DNA of 64,000 nt, taken from contig JAFEMH010007523.1 in the NCBI GenBank assembly GCA_022495995.1, forward strand, positions 22,573-86,572, written 5' to 3'. Source of the stretch: Adenophora triphylla var. japonica (taxonomy: Eukaryota > Streptophyta > Magnoliopsida > Asterales > Campanulaceae). Numbering within the stretch: the first letter of the stretch is position 1; each line of letters opens with the position of its first letter. The notes beneath the pieces were generated by a model. The model did not search any database and had not been told where the DNA came from. It worked only from the letters and a program-made list of their open reading frames with translations. Shown here piece by piece: positions 33,490-44,991 of the stretch. The position numbers and the translations under genes were made by a program.

Positions 33490-35100
33490 TAGAGTAGTTG
33501 TGAAAAAGAAGGGCGTAACCCTTTTCCAACCAAATAGATATTAATAAAAGACACTGTTTTAAGTAAACTTGAAGATTCTAATTTGCATATTGCACGAGCC
33601 TTCAGGCTAAACACCTACCCCGAGTCTAAACCTTTCCTATCCCTTTCCCGCAGCCGAGAAAGAAGTGGGTGAGAACACCGGGTCGGCTGACTTGTTAGCG
33701 CGAGAATTCTCGGAACAGTTCACCAGAATCCTCGGTTTTGTCGGCTTTTCGGTGTCAAAATGGCCAACATGGTAATCCACAACGGTAATGACCAAGCAAT
33801 TGGAGGGGCTATCCCGGTTCAACCCAAGCCTCACATCTGGTATGATGTATGTGATTGCGAAGGCGCCTCGAGTATGAGTATCAAGAATGGATCAATGAGG
33901 ACGCTCCTTCAAGGAAGAAGAAGAAGAGAAAGTCCACACAGCGAAGCTTAAGGAAAGATACGAAGGCGGGGACAAGAGCGTAGGAACTTTAGGAGAGCCT
34001 TCGGGCAAGTTCGACTACTATGTCAATTATGCCAAGGAACCTGTCAAGAAACCCGTCACCCCAAGCACGGTCCAGGCTGATACCCCCGTGTACGGTGATC
34101 CTCTTGAAGCGAGAAAGTGCTGAATTTGTGGCCATCGTAAAGTTCAATGAGAAGCTAGCGGATCTAGAAGCGAGAACACGTAAAGCCTATTGAATACGTA
34201 GCCGGCCGAGGAAGAATTAAGACCCCTCTCGAAGAAGACTTCATCGGCATTATCCGAGCCCAACCCTTCTATTGGCTACACCGACAAGGTTGTGGTGTCC
34301 AAGATCGATAAAGAGAAAATGAGTTATCAGCGGTGCATTGATAAGATGAGCCGAGACCCTTCGGTCAGTGAGTCCGATCGCTACGGAAGAGCTAGGCGAA
34401 AGATTGCAACAAGTTACTTTAGTTCCCCTCACCATCTTTCCACGCATCTGGCTGTTAATGATTTCCGGCAAGCTTTTGATCAGTTCGAAGTCTCCAACTT
34501 TACGAAGAACGCCGACAAGACTGCTACTCCCCGGGCAACGGCAAGAAGGAGTGAGATCCCGGTCCAACCCTTGTCAAGTCCCCTCGAGTCAATAAGTAGT
34601 GTAGGGTCCAGAGTCGGTGTTGTCTATTCGGTTGAGTCGAATCTTCGAATTCCGGTCCTCGGAAGTCATCCGAAGGCCTCACGCTGAGGATTATGAAAAT
34701 GTAATCGATGTCATCTTTCCCCTTATCTTGAATGAAATGACAAATCTTTACGATTATCCTCTTATTGCCAACTTAACAAATGATAAATTAACTCAAAACT
34801 TAACAACGGTTAATAATGAATCATTTGAACAAGATCTGCAAACACACTAAACGAACAATACATTAAAGAAATCTTTAAGCGGGTTTCGGAAAAAGAGGAA
34901 AACCGGGCCCCAGTAGGAGGTTTTGATAAGTGTGAACTTGGAGTACTATTGAGGAACCTAAAGAGACACTGATTGGAAGCTTCTTCCGGGGTTGAAAGGG
35001 GACGGACATTGATTGAGTTTGCTTTCGGAAGAGAATACGTCGACGTGTTTGCATGGTCATACAAAGATATGCGGGGCTAGAACAGGTTCGATAGTAGAGC
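33490..35100 (+). pseudogene. Degenerate gag-protease region of the Tat element
   Basis: Fragments in changing frames, such as FDYYVNYAKEPVKKPVTPST at about 34010 and VQADTPVYGDP after it, precede the RT in the place of gag-pro. No intact zinc knuckle or protease D-S/T-G motif could be picked out. It is assigned by position between leader and RT rather than by a clear domain. Confidence 0.5.
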
Positions 35101-36430
35101 ATGAATCCCTCTAGCACCGGATGCCAAGCCGATCAGCGAGCGAGAAAGATCAAGCCGGAATGGTCTCTACGGGTCAAAGAAGAAATTGAGAAGCTACTGC
35201 GGGTAGGATTCATCGAGTTCATTGAATACCCGACATGGTTGTCCAACATCGTGGCCAGTAACCAAGGCCCAATGGGAAGGTGCGGCTGGCTGTGTGGATT
35301 TCCGAGATACGAACAAGGCCGGCCCAAAGACGACTACCCTGCGCAAACATAGACATCTGGTGGACTCCCGCCAACTACGAAGTCAAATCCTTCGTTGATG
35401 GTTTTGCGAGCTCCAACCCGGATCAAGATGGCCGAGGAAGACCAAGAAAAGACGGCCTTCACCACACCGTGGGAACCTCTTGTTATACGGTAATGCCATT
35501 CGGGCTCAAGAATGCGGGGCTACTTACGAAGGGCGGCGACCGCACTTTTTCATGACATGATCCACAAGGAGATTGAGGTCTACGTAGACGACATGATAAT
35601 TCACTCCAGAAGGAGAAGGTGGGCGACACTTTGTTGACCTACGAAAATTCTTTGAGAGGTTGAGACAGGCATTCCATGAGACTAAACCACGCAAATGCAC
35701 CTTCGGAGTGACAAGGGGAAAAGTGCTCGGGTGCATGGTCACGGAGCGAGGTATAGAAGTTGACCCCAGAAAGATCAAAGCTATCATGGATATGAGGCCA
35801 CCTCAAACCCGGACGAGTCAAAAGCTTCATGGGAAAATTGCGATACATCGGCGCGTTTTCGTCAATCGGTTGACCACTATGTGCGAGCCCATCTTCAAGC
35901 TCATGAAGAAGAATGTGGACACGTAATGGACCGAAGAATGCCAAGACGCCTTTGACCGAGATCAAGGCATACTTAGTGCATCCCCGGTACTATGCCCCAG
36001 CATAGACAAGCCTCTTACGCTCATATCTAGCATCGCGAACACGGCGGTTGGGGCTATGCTTGCTCGAGAAGAAAGACTCTCGGGTAGAAAATGCCATTTA
36101 CTTTGTCGGTAGGAAGCTACGGGGAGTGAGCTCAATTATTCGGCGTGTGAAAAGACACATGCGGGGGACTGAGTGCAGGTAGTCGGCAAGTTGAAGCATT
36201 ATATGCGAAGCCCGCCCTGTGAACTTGGTCTCGAAAATGGACCCCATCAAGTACATCTTTGACAAGCCTTCCCTATCGATGCGTCTAGCGAAGTGGTCCT
36301 TCTTCTTGGCGAGAATACGACATCAACTATGTGACCGGAGAAAGGCCATCGAGGTCAAGCATTGTCGAGATCACCTAGCGAATTTCCCAGTAATGAAGAC
36401 GAGAGGGCACGAACCCCAATTTCCGAGATG
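35101..36430 (+). pseudogene. Degenerate reverse transcriptase-RNase H of the Tat element
   Basis: RT landmarks appear in several frames: KPEWSLRVKEEIEKLLRVGF and EYPTWLSNIV (35155-35260), KDDYP (35325), TAFTTPW, MPFGLKNAG (35490) and the catalytic YVDDM at 35581-35595. Next come GKVLGCMVTERGIEVDPRKI (about 35715) and MRPPQT. The Ty3-type RNase H is at about 36030-36330 (VGAMLAREE, KYIFDKPSLSMRLAKWSFFL). Roughly ten frame changes break it, so it is inactive as sequenced. Confidence 0.88.
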
Positions 36431-36439
36431 AAGGGATCT

Positions 36440-36790
36440 TTGCGGTTGAGCACGAAAATAGATGGCGGTTGTTCTTTGACGGAGCCGCTAACAAAAGAGG
36501 AAATGGTGTAGGAATGCTATTGGTCGATCCGAAAGATGAGCATACCCCATAGCCCTCAAGTTGAACTTTCTGCCACGAACAATGCCGCCGAGTATGAAGC
36601 TTTGCATTCTTTGGTTTGGAGGCCGCCTTAGAAAGAAATGTCAAGGAGCTCGAAGTTTACGGAGACTTCGGCCACGATCATCAACCAAGTCTCCAACAAG
36701 TGGAAGGCGTAGACCCTAATCTGCAACGGTATCATGCCCATATGGAGGAGTTGGTTGGACGGTTCGAGAAGTAACTTTCCACTACTTGCC
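36440..36790 (+). pseudogene. Second (archaeal-type) RNase H remnant
   Basis: WRLFFDGAANKRGNGVGMLL at about 36460 carries the D-G-A-x-N-x-x-G-x-G core. It is followed by an N-N-A-A-E-Y-E-A-type stretch (36578-36600) and a G-D-x-x-L-x-x-Q-like segment. A second RNase H after the Ty3-type one is diagnostic of Tat and related elements. Confidence 0.75.
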
Positions 36791-36849
36791 GAGGGAAAAG
36801 AACAGTTCGCGAGATGCTCTAGCTACTCTAGCCTCCTTGGTAGAGATCC

Positions 36850-38215
36850 ACAGGAAAAGCCATAAAGCCCTTCAGAGTGGGTAGAAGAGAAGCCCCGACT
36901 TTACGTTGTGAAGTGGACACAGGACCCGAGCCTATAAAGGAACCTTGGTACAATCGGTTACCAATTCCTCAAAGACGGAGAGTCGGCTTTCGAGAGACGA
37001 AGAAGGTAGACCAAAAGAAGGAGTCGAGCAGCTTGCAAGCCACGAAAAGGTTGGCTTCTCGGTATGTCATTCTAGGAGGCAACCTATACAAGAAGCGGTA
37101 TCGAGGACCACTCCTCTTATGTGTCACTCAAGAAAGAGCCGGAGAGTTGATGGCCGAAGTCCACAATGGTCCCTTGCGGTCCTCGCATGAATGCGAGCCA
37201 CGATGCAAGTGATCCTCGAGAATGGGTTACCTGCTTTTGGATCTCCGTGGAAACGGCTGGCGTTCGGCACGTCCGAACTGCGACAAATGCCGGCGGTTTG
37301 CCAACCTCAACCATCTCCCACCTCATGACTGTCTTGCATGACGACTCCTTGGCCGTTTGCAACTTGGGGCATTGACGTGATAGGGAAAATATCCCCGGCG
37401 GGAAGCAATAGGCACGAGTTCGTGTTGGTGGCCATTGACTACTTCACCCAGTGGGTAGAGGCCAAGTCCTACAAGGTCCTCACTTCCGAGAAAAGTGGCC
37501 CGGTTCATCAAAGAAAACATAATGTGCGGATATGGGGTGCCCAGCGAGATCATTTCGATAATGGGTCACACTTGAAGGAGGCTGCGATAGGCTGGCTGGC
37601 TGTCGGAGTCGAGTTACTCGCCACAAGTCGTCCCCGTACGGACCTCGGACCCAATGGAGCCGTGGAAGGCTGCTAATAAGACACTCGAGCGGATCATCAG
37701 GAAGATGGCCACCCGTGGTCGTGATTGGCCCGAAAAGCTGCACCTAGCACTGCAGGGCTACGGAACGTCTGTCGGAAACGACCACGGGAGAAACTCCTTT
37801 TGCCCTAACTTACGGGATGGAAAGCAGGTGTTACCGGTGGAGTTGGAAATCCCGTCATTAAGGGTCCTCTGGAAAACGGTGTCAATGAAGTGGAATGGTT
37901 GCGCGGCCGGCATGATGAATTAGCCACCTTGACGAGAGAAGGCTAAAAGCCATGGAACACACCCGAGCCTACCCGGAGGCGAATGGCGGGCGTTTGATAA
38001 AGGTCGAGGCCGGAGACATCAGAGGGCGACTTGGTGCTGAAAGTAAAGCCCCCTACCGGAGGACAACCCCTGAGGAAAATGGGAACCCGTCTGGATCGGC
38101 CCTTATGTGGTGCGAGAAAATGCGTCGGGAGGAGCAATGAAGCTTGCGAGACTTGGATGGCAATCCGCTTTGTCCACCCGGTCAACGGTGATAAACTCAG
38201 AAGATACTATATCGA
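36850..38215 (+). pseudogene. Degenerate integrase of the Tat element
   Basis: RYVILGGNLYKKRYRGPLLL (about 37060) precedes a damaged HHCC region. The catalytic core start is clear at 37356-37470: WGIDVIGKISP and FVLVAIDYFTQWVEAKSY, holding the first Asp of the DDE triad. Further pieces are DNGSH (37558) and LHLALQGYGTS (37740). Stops and frameshifts recur throughout. Confidence 0.8.
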
Positions 38216-38740
38216 TAAAAAAAAATAAAAAAAAAAGAAAAAAAGAAAAAAAAAAAAAAAAAAAAAAAAGAAAAAAAAAAGTGCAAAAAGAGTAATGCCC
38301 ATTTAATTTGAAGACCCCAAAAAAGGGCGGTCTAGGCAAAAAAACGGGGGTTGCACATAAAAAAAAAAAAAAAATAAAAAAAAAAAAAAAGAAAAAAATC
38401 TTAGTGCAAAAGAGTAATGCCCGGCTAATTTGAAAACCCCAAAAGGGCGATCTAGGCAAAAGCAGTACATGCACATAAAAATTATTAGTTCACCGAATGA
38501 ACTACGTAGACTGAGCCCCTTAGCCTTTCTTGTAAAAGGGGAACGTAGGCGGCCATATATGGTTCGGTCTAAACAATAAAAAGGACGATTAAGTTTCCAT
38601 GAAATGTGTCCTAAACAATAAAAAGGACAATCAAGCTTCCATGAAGTGCGTCCTAAAAAATAGTAAAGGGTATTTCGAGTTTTCATAAAACGGGTCCCAA
38701 TCAATAAAGACATTTGAATTTCCATGAAATGTGTCTTGAT
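38216..38740. repeat. A-rich tracts and short duplications after integrase
   Basis: Two poly(A)-rich tracts (38216-38285 and 38358-38400) are each followed by a copy of an about 78-bp unit with GAGTAATGCCC and AAAGGGCG...TCTAGGCAAAA. Then AATAAAAAGGAC-type units with TTTCCATGAAATGTGTC repeat about three times at 38570-38735. The poly-Phe ORFs opposite are artefacts. Confidence 0.85.
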
Positions 38741-38929
38741 TAATTTCTAAAATAATATTTCTTGTTCATTACAAGTTAAAAACTTCTTGATGAGTTCAAG
38801 CACGGTCTACCTCTTAACTTTCTGCTAACTTTGCTAAAAAGATCTAAAATACAATAAAATGCCTAAATAAACTAATGTGTTTGCAAATGGCAATAAGAGG
38901 ATCTTGAGAAAAGACTTGTCGATCGTCAT
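38741..38929. other. Spacer between Tat integrase repeats and antisense ORFs
   Basis: AT-rich, no coding signal in either strand. Confidence 0.5.
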
Positions 38930-40528
38930 TATTTGAGTCTTCTTCGATCTTCTTCCCTTTTCCTCGGCCTCGTCGAGTCTTCTTCCCTTTTCTTCTCAAT
39001 AATGTCGGTATCCCTCATCCCGACCTCACGGTATCCTCGGCTGGAGCCTCTACCCAACCCAGTGTCGATGAGCGCTCTCTCTATCACGAGCACGAGTCCG
39101 CACCTCCTCCCTGAGCCTCGGTCGAAGGAGCGACCTCGGACAATCTCTTGTACCGAGCCTCCCGTATCCACGACCAAGTCACACGATTGGTTATGGCAAC
39201 TCGCCTTAGCCTCGGTCTCCTCGAGTCCTACTCGAGTCACGGTCGGCTCCCAGTAAAGCTCGACGTCTATCCTCCCGAATAACACGAGTCGGCTCCCGTC
39301 TCCCTCTCGTACCGGTCCAGTAGACGGTGGTCGAGATGGTGCTCTTCACTGCTCTGAAAGATAGCCACGGGTGGGAAAGCGGTATGTGTCCGAGCCCTCG
39401 AGAAGAAAGAGAAGGCATTTGGATCTCTCATGTCAGTGACACCACCTCCGTGGTCGGATGTCCTCCCGATCACTTTCAATGGCTCCTGTAAAGCCCCCAA
39501 GCTGCACTGGATACCAAGCGGGGTATGTAGAAGGACGACCGGCGAGAATCACGGAACCCTCGCGGCATAAGACTCTGAAATATCCTCACAGTGCACGCAA
39601 CCTCCAATGTGGTATCCACCAACGGATGTCGAAGTGGATAGCCTAGCCATCATCGGCTCCCGGCTACCACTGTTCTGTTGCACTAGGTGCACCTCTCAGA
39701 AATCACCCAAGGGCGAGTCGGCAAAGCCCCGAGCAAAGCCCAGAGCCTCTCCTGCGGCCACAAAGTCAACATAGCCAGGACTCCAGGACCTCATGAAAGC
39801 GGTCTCCCCAGAGCCATCCTGTCGATCCCATGAAATGTCTCTCCCAAAACCGGCGGGACAATATCCTTCCCGGCCACTGCGGTCTCGACCATGTCCAAGA
39901 GACCACTATAGTGAATCCCCGCGGACTCGGCGGTGAACAAAATAGAGAATACGCGAGAGAATGAAAGCATCCATAGCCACTTTGTGGTGCGGCCATATAC
40001 GGAGACCCAAAGCACTGCCGGGATATCGAAAGGTCAATCCTATCAGGGGCTACCATCATCCTCTCGGCCTCTCCCGAGGAATGCTGCGAGAAAGATGCAA
40101 GCTTTACCGTCACCGGCACGTCTCCGATCGGCGGAATAGATATAGCCTCAATCTCGGGACCCCCAATCAAGGCTCACGAAGTCTTCGTGCGTTGGGACGA
40201 TTTCGTTGTAAGAGAAAGCTTGATAAACATGTCTCCGGACATCCCGAGAACTTTCTTTGCGGCTCTCAGCGAGATCCCAATCGGGCGGGAGATCCCTCAA
40301 ATGCCATAAAGACTTGATCTTGAAGGAAGAATCAAGCGGCCCCTTGTGATTTTGGAAGTTATATCTCGCCCAAGATTGAAGACCGGATAGAAAATGGTCT
40401 CGTTTCCCCCTTTGCAATCTAACGGGATTCTCCATCGCAAAATGATCAAAGATGGTGCTTTTAGGTCCAAAATATGCTCTGGGAACAATTGGGACAAGTC
40501 TAGAGTGAAAATGAAATGAAATGGCCAA
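38930..40528 (-). pseudogene. Antisense ORF 2 of the Tat element, frameshifted
   Basis: Minus-strand frames from the ATG at 40528 (MAISFHFHSRLVP) continue to 40148, and another open stretch covers 40170-39766; further pieces reach about 38930. The coding-like stretches overlap with small shifts, as in the rest of the element. I do not recognise the domain. Extra antisense ORFs between pol and the 3' LTR are established for Tat elements. Two long palindromes (40571-40586, 40600-40613) sit 45-85 bp upstream of the start. Confidence 0.5.
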
Positions 40529-40935
40529 GCCTTGCTTTTATTCGAGAAAATAACCGGCTCGAGACGGGCGGTAGCCGCACGGCTACATTTGCCCTCGAGG
40601 CCGTGCGCACGGCTACATTAGCCCTCTGCGAGAAAAAATTCTGCGGCAACCAAAGTTGCTGCCCAAGGGAGTTTTCACCCCACTTTTTCAACCAAAACAC
40701 TGTACAAAAACATATCCGAAGCCATTCAAGCATTTATACACCATTATAAATCATTTTGGCCCATTTTATGATTCCAAGCAAAAAAGTCGCCCCCGAGGCT
40801 CGAGATAATATGCAAATTGAAAAAGCATGAATTAGAAAAGCAAATTAAAACATAAATACAATGTTTTCGCCCCATCGGCGCCCAAATAAAGCAAAAAAAT
40901 AAACAAAGTGTGCATAAAAATTGTAAATTGTTTGT
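40529..40935. other. Spacer with putative antisense promoter
   Basis: Holds GTAGCCGCACGGCTAC (40571-40586, arms of 7 around CA) and the perfect palindrome GCCGTGCGCACGGC (40600-40613), both followed by TACATT(T/A)GCCCTC. On the minus strand an AATAAAAG sequence lies between them and the antisense ATG. The rest is AT-rich with no ORF. Confidence 0.55.
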
Positions 40936-43546
40936 TTTTGTTCCAAATCTATTCTAGAGACCTCTGAGGCCTCAGATTCTTCTTCATCTTCATCATTTGC
41001 TCGGCTCGTAGATGCTAGCCTCCCTCATCGGAGTCCTCACAGTCGCTCACATCGAGATAGATGGACATTATCGTGCCCGTACTCGGCCAGTTTGCTCCCG
41101 AGAATGTCGGCGTTGGGTCCCCGCCCCCGAGGCATAGCCTTTGGAAGAGTACTCAGAGGCCGATGAGGTAGGCTGTGCCCCAGACGTGCCGTCTCTTGCG
41201 CCCGAGCTCCTGTGCATCCATTGCCCAGCCTTGAAGCGCGAGCCCGGCTTCCTCGAAGAGGCAGGCACATGTCCTTCCGGCCCTATTACGCACGACCGGC
41301 CTATCGTAAGTGCGAGTGGAACACGAGAAAAAAAGAGAAAAATCTCGAGAAAATCTCGGAAAATAGCAAAAAAAGCGAGAAAATGCGAAAGCTAAAAGGG
41401 AATAAGACCACTAAGAGTACACTTACGGTGCTATCGGGCGGCAAGGTGTCTTGGGGCTCCCTAGCATCGAGGGGCCAGGTATCCTCGTCCTCCTCGGCAC
41501 TCCATGGACCACGTAGGACAAATGTGCGGGAGGGATCGGCGGGTCGATGGGCTCATCCTCCCCGTATCACTGAGTGACCGCCGGCTTCGCTGAGCACGTG
41601 GCGTCCTCGGGCGGCTGCTCCACAAACACGGCGTAGGGGTGTCCATGTCGAAGTACTCCTCCAGCGGCCACGCACACAGTACCTGCAATCTCATCCTGCG
41701 GCCGATCCACAGGCTGCGGCATCCGTCTTTGGAGGGTCGGAAGGAGTAATGGCATCTAGTGGGGGAACATGACCATCTTTGTCTCGAAGCGGTCCCCCAA
41801 GATAAATGACATCACATGTCGGCCACAGTGAGCCACCTCCTCTGCCTCGTCACCTCTATAGCATCTCCCGGCAAGATCTCTGGATACTGCCCCGGGGGTA
41901 GAAGTCCGCTCCGTCGTGCCCGTCCACGGTGATGACCGGCCTCACCATTTTGTAGTCGAAGGTAATCCGGGTCTTCCCAGTGAATTTATCTCTCGCATCT
42001 CCCCTCCGGCGAACCATAGCGGGGAAGATGGTGACATCGCTCTGCTTTGGTTCCGAGGGAAGAACCCGATCACCTCGCAAAACCAGGCTGCATGTTCAAA
42101 ACATCAAAAGGTCATTTTCTCTCTCATAAAAGTCTCAAGACGGGAAAAGAAAAAGAAAAAAAAAAGGAGACTACCTCGAGGGCAAAAGAAAAGCGATCCA
42201 TCGAAGCTGGCCTTGTTCCGTGTACATGTCAACGAGAAGTAGAGCTCAGCCAATCAGGCCTCTCCCCGAGGGCCGTCCCTATCCCATCCACATCCTCCGG
42301 AGAGTCGAGGAGGCAAGTCATAGCTATCGTCCCGAGAATTGGCAAAGATGGTGGCGATAGCATCAACCATATGAATGCTCTAGCCGGTGGCAGGCGATCG
42401 CATCATTAGCTTGGCAAAATTACGCATGCTAGTACGAGCTGCCACCTCGACATTAGTGTCTCCATCCCCGGCCCTTCGGAATCGGCTCAAACCAGGCCAA
42501 AGCACGAAACTCCTCGGCGGTAATATGGTCCCTCCAAGTCACGGGCCTCCCGGTGAGCTGTAAGCCGTAATAGCGGTGAAATCGGCGGGAGTCATGTCGG
42601 CTCTCCCGGCTCGAGGTGAAAGCTATGTCTTGTCCCACGAGAACTCGATATGGGGCTGGACCGAGCCACTTGCTCTTCGAGGTGATGTGGACACCCCTAC
42701 CGATAGCCTCTGAATGCATCAGCCGGTAGCCCTCGCGTTGCTTGGGATTTGCCCCATCCTTCTCAAAATCTGGCATCCTCTGCCAAAGCTTGACCGCTAT
42801 CTCCGACGGTCCTCTAGACTTGTTCTCCTGTAGACAAGCACATCAAAAGAAGCGTCAGTCCTTCATATATATTCAAAAGTGCACATATTTTCAAAAGAAA
42901 AGCATTCATAAAAAGTTTTTCTAGCATAACTTTTGCATCAAAAACGTGTCTTTCATCACTTGAAACGCGTCATTGCTTTCCTAAAGCACAAAATCACAAT
43001 TTTTTGCACATAAGCATTATTTTTTCAAAAAAAAAATGGCATGCATGAATCATTTTCATCTTCCAAAATCATGTTTTCTCATTGAAAATCAGAATTTTGA
43101 CCTAGTTCCAGCACAAGGCAAGAACTCCGTCTCATATTTTGAAAAAAAAATTCTCATTCTTACTTCATTTTGCGAGAAAAAAGTGAGTCATTCTCATAAT
43201 TTTTCATCAAATAAAATTGCACATTGCATATTCTTAGCCTCATAGGTTGTTCATGCATCTCAAAATCATTCAAAAAATCATTCAAAAATCCTAAAATTCG
43301 GGTCAAGCCCTAAATCATTCAAAAAATTCAAGCAAAATCATCGGATTTGAGCAAAATGAGAATGCTTACCCCAACCGATCGCGGGTTCGTTGATTTATGC
43401 TCCCTTCTCCCCGGGTAAAGCTCCGATGGAGGCGTAAGGAAGTCATACTTCCTCTCCGTCCTCACGAGCTCCTTCCTCCTCCTTCTCGCGGCCGCCGAGA
43501 TGTTTCTCCTCGCTTGCCTCGGTATGGGATTGCCCTCCGGATCCAT
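40936..43546 (-). pseudogene. Antisense ORF 1 of the Tat element, with an intron
   Basis: Exon 1 (43546-43370) starts with ATG and encodes MDPEGNPIPRQARRNISAA, a short basic segment, then a GTAAGC donor. Exon 2 begins at 42827 after TTGTCTACAG and continues in the same phase with SRGPSEIAVKLWQRMPDFEK. The open frame runs to 42453 (KSKWLGPAPYRVLVGQDIAF), after which the frame breaks and fragments continue to about 40940. The intron is 542 bp and T-rich on this strand. The family is unknown to me. Good splice signals argue for a once-expressed antisense gene. A TATTTAAAA box and the palindrome AGCCGTACGGCT lie about 110-150 bp upstream. Confidence 0.6.
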
Positions 43547-43686
43547 TTCAAATCAAAGGGAAGCAAAAGGGTTGAAGAATTTCGAAAATTCTCTCTCTCT
43601 TCTCTCTCTCTCGAGTGAAGTGGGCGGCAACAAGTGCCCAGTGCCCGTTCAAAACGATTTTAAATAATCTGGAAAAACGGGCTTCT

Positions 43687-43698
43687 AGCCGTACGGCT
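43687..43698. promoter_or_regulatory. CpG palindrome upstream of antisense ORF 1
   Basis: Perfect 12-bp palindrome AGCCGTACGGCT, with TTCTTT beyond. It matches the GCCG(CA/TA)CGGC motif of the LTR U3 and of antisense ORF 2. Confidence 0.65.
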
Positions 43699-43914
43699 TC
43701 TTTTTCTCCATCTCATGCTTAGGGCGGCTTCATTCGCTACGGCATAAATTACAATCCACCTTTGGACCTTCCACTTGGGCATGCAATTTCCGTTATCTTT
43801 TAACCAAGATAACATCTTTTGAGAAAATATCCCTTATCTCTTTAGCAATCAAGCTTTATTCCCGGTCGCCTCAGTTAATTCCGTTATAACGGGATAACAC
43901 TAGGTGACAACCTC

Positions 43915-44465
43915 AGTGTCGAACTCTAAACTTGTGCTACCTCTGTCCGCGAATAGTGACGTATGCCCAAGTCATTCCAACTTGTGCTACCTCTATCCGC
44001 GAATAGTGACGTATGCCCAAGTCATTCCAACTTGTGCTACCTCTATCACGCGAATAGTGACGTATGCCCAAGTCATTCCAACTTGTGCTACCTCTATCAG
44101 CGAATAGTGACGTATGCCCAAGTCATTCCAACTTGTGCTACCTCTATCCGCGAATAGTGACGTATGCCCAAGTCATTCCAACTTGTGCTACCTCTATCCG
44201 CGAATAGTGACGTATGCCCAAGTCATTCCAACTTGTGCTACCTCTATCCGCGAATAGTGAAGTATGCCCAAGTCATTCCAACTTGTGCTACCTCTATCCG
44301 CGAATAGTGACGTATGCCCCGAGTCATTCCAACTTGTGCTACCTCTATCCGCGAATAGTGACGTATGCCCAAGTCATTTCAACTTGTGCTACCTCTATCC
44401 GCGAATAGTGACGTATGCTCGAGTTTCCCAACTTGTGCTACCTCTATCCGCGAATAGTGACGTGC
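43915..44465. repeat. 50-bp tandem repeat in the Tat 3' UTR, about 11 copies
   Basis: The unit is CTTGTGCTACCTCTATCCGC, then GAATAGTGACGTATGCCCAA, then GTCATTCCAA. Copies are nearly identical, with single-base variants such as CTATCAGCG and indels in the last three. The region up to the LTR (44466-44991) is non-coding and contains two GATTCCTCAGGGAT...ACGTAGGTAGCC units typical of Tat 3' UTRs. Confidence 0.96.
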
Positions 44466-44979
44466 CCAAGAGATAGTGCGATAGTAGCTCTAGCTTCCTC
44501 GGGTGGCGACCTCAGGTGTCAAAATCTCAAGGATCCTAGACATCGTTCCTAACTATCTAGTGATGCTTGAACTACGATCAGGCTTGATTCCTCAGGGATC
44601 ACGTAGGTAGCCTTTTATAAAAGGTCCAGCCATTCGACCACTTTGGTCACCTGTTTCTTTGTCACTCCTCGGTGATAAAGCGCCCCCTCATAAAAGTTCA
44701 AATATTCGACCACTGGGTCACTCCTAGCATATCCCCGGTAGGATCAATTGCTTGACCTCTAGGTCATTTTCTCTTATGTCCCGGCCACGAGACCGGTTTC
44801 TCTTCTTCCTCCCAGGCGGATCCTAATTCGAACTACGGCTGGCTTGATTCCTCAGGGATACGTAGGTAGCCTTCCAAAAGAGTTCGGCCACTCGACCGCC
44901 TTGGTCTCCCGATCCGTCTCGGCATTCGCCGAGATCGGATCCTTTTCTATCGGCAACCCCGCTCGCCTTGCGAGTGACG

Positions 44980-44991
44980 TTGCAGAGGGCT
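44980..44991 (+). promoter_or_regulatory. Polypurine tract of the Tat element
   Basis: GCAGAGGGCT directly precedes the 3' LTR TG; the second Tat family has the analogous GAGGGCT at 47632. It primes plus-strand synthesis in LTR elements. Confidence 0.6.

Noticed and set aside
38103..38474. Poly-Phe minus-strand ORF
   Set aside because: Opposite strand of poly(A)-rich tracts after integrase.
43904..44476. Overlapping ORFs rich in CATS and PSHSNLCYL repeats
   Set aside because: Translations of the 50-bp tandem repeat in the Tat 3' UTR; 50 bp is not a multiple of 3, so frames cycle.
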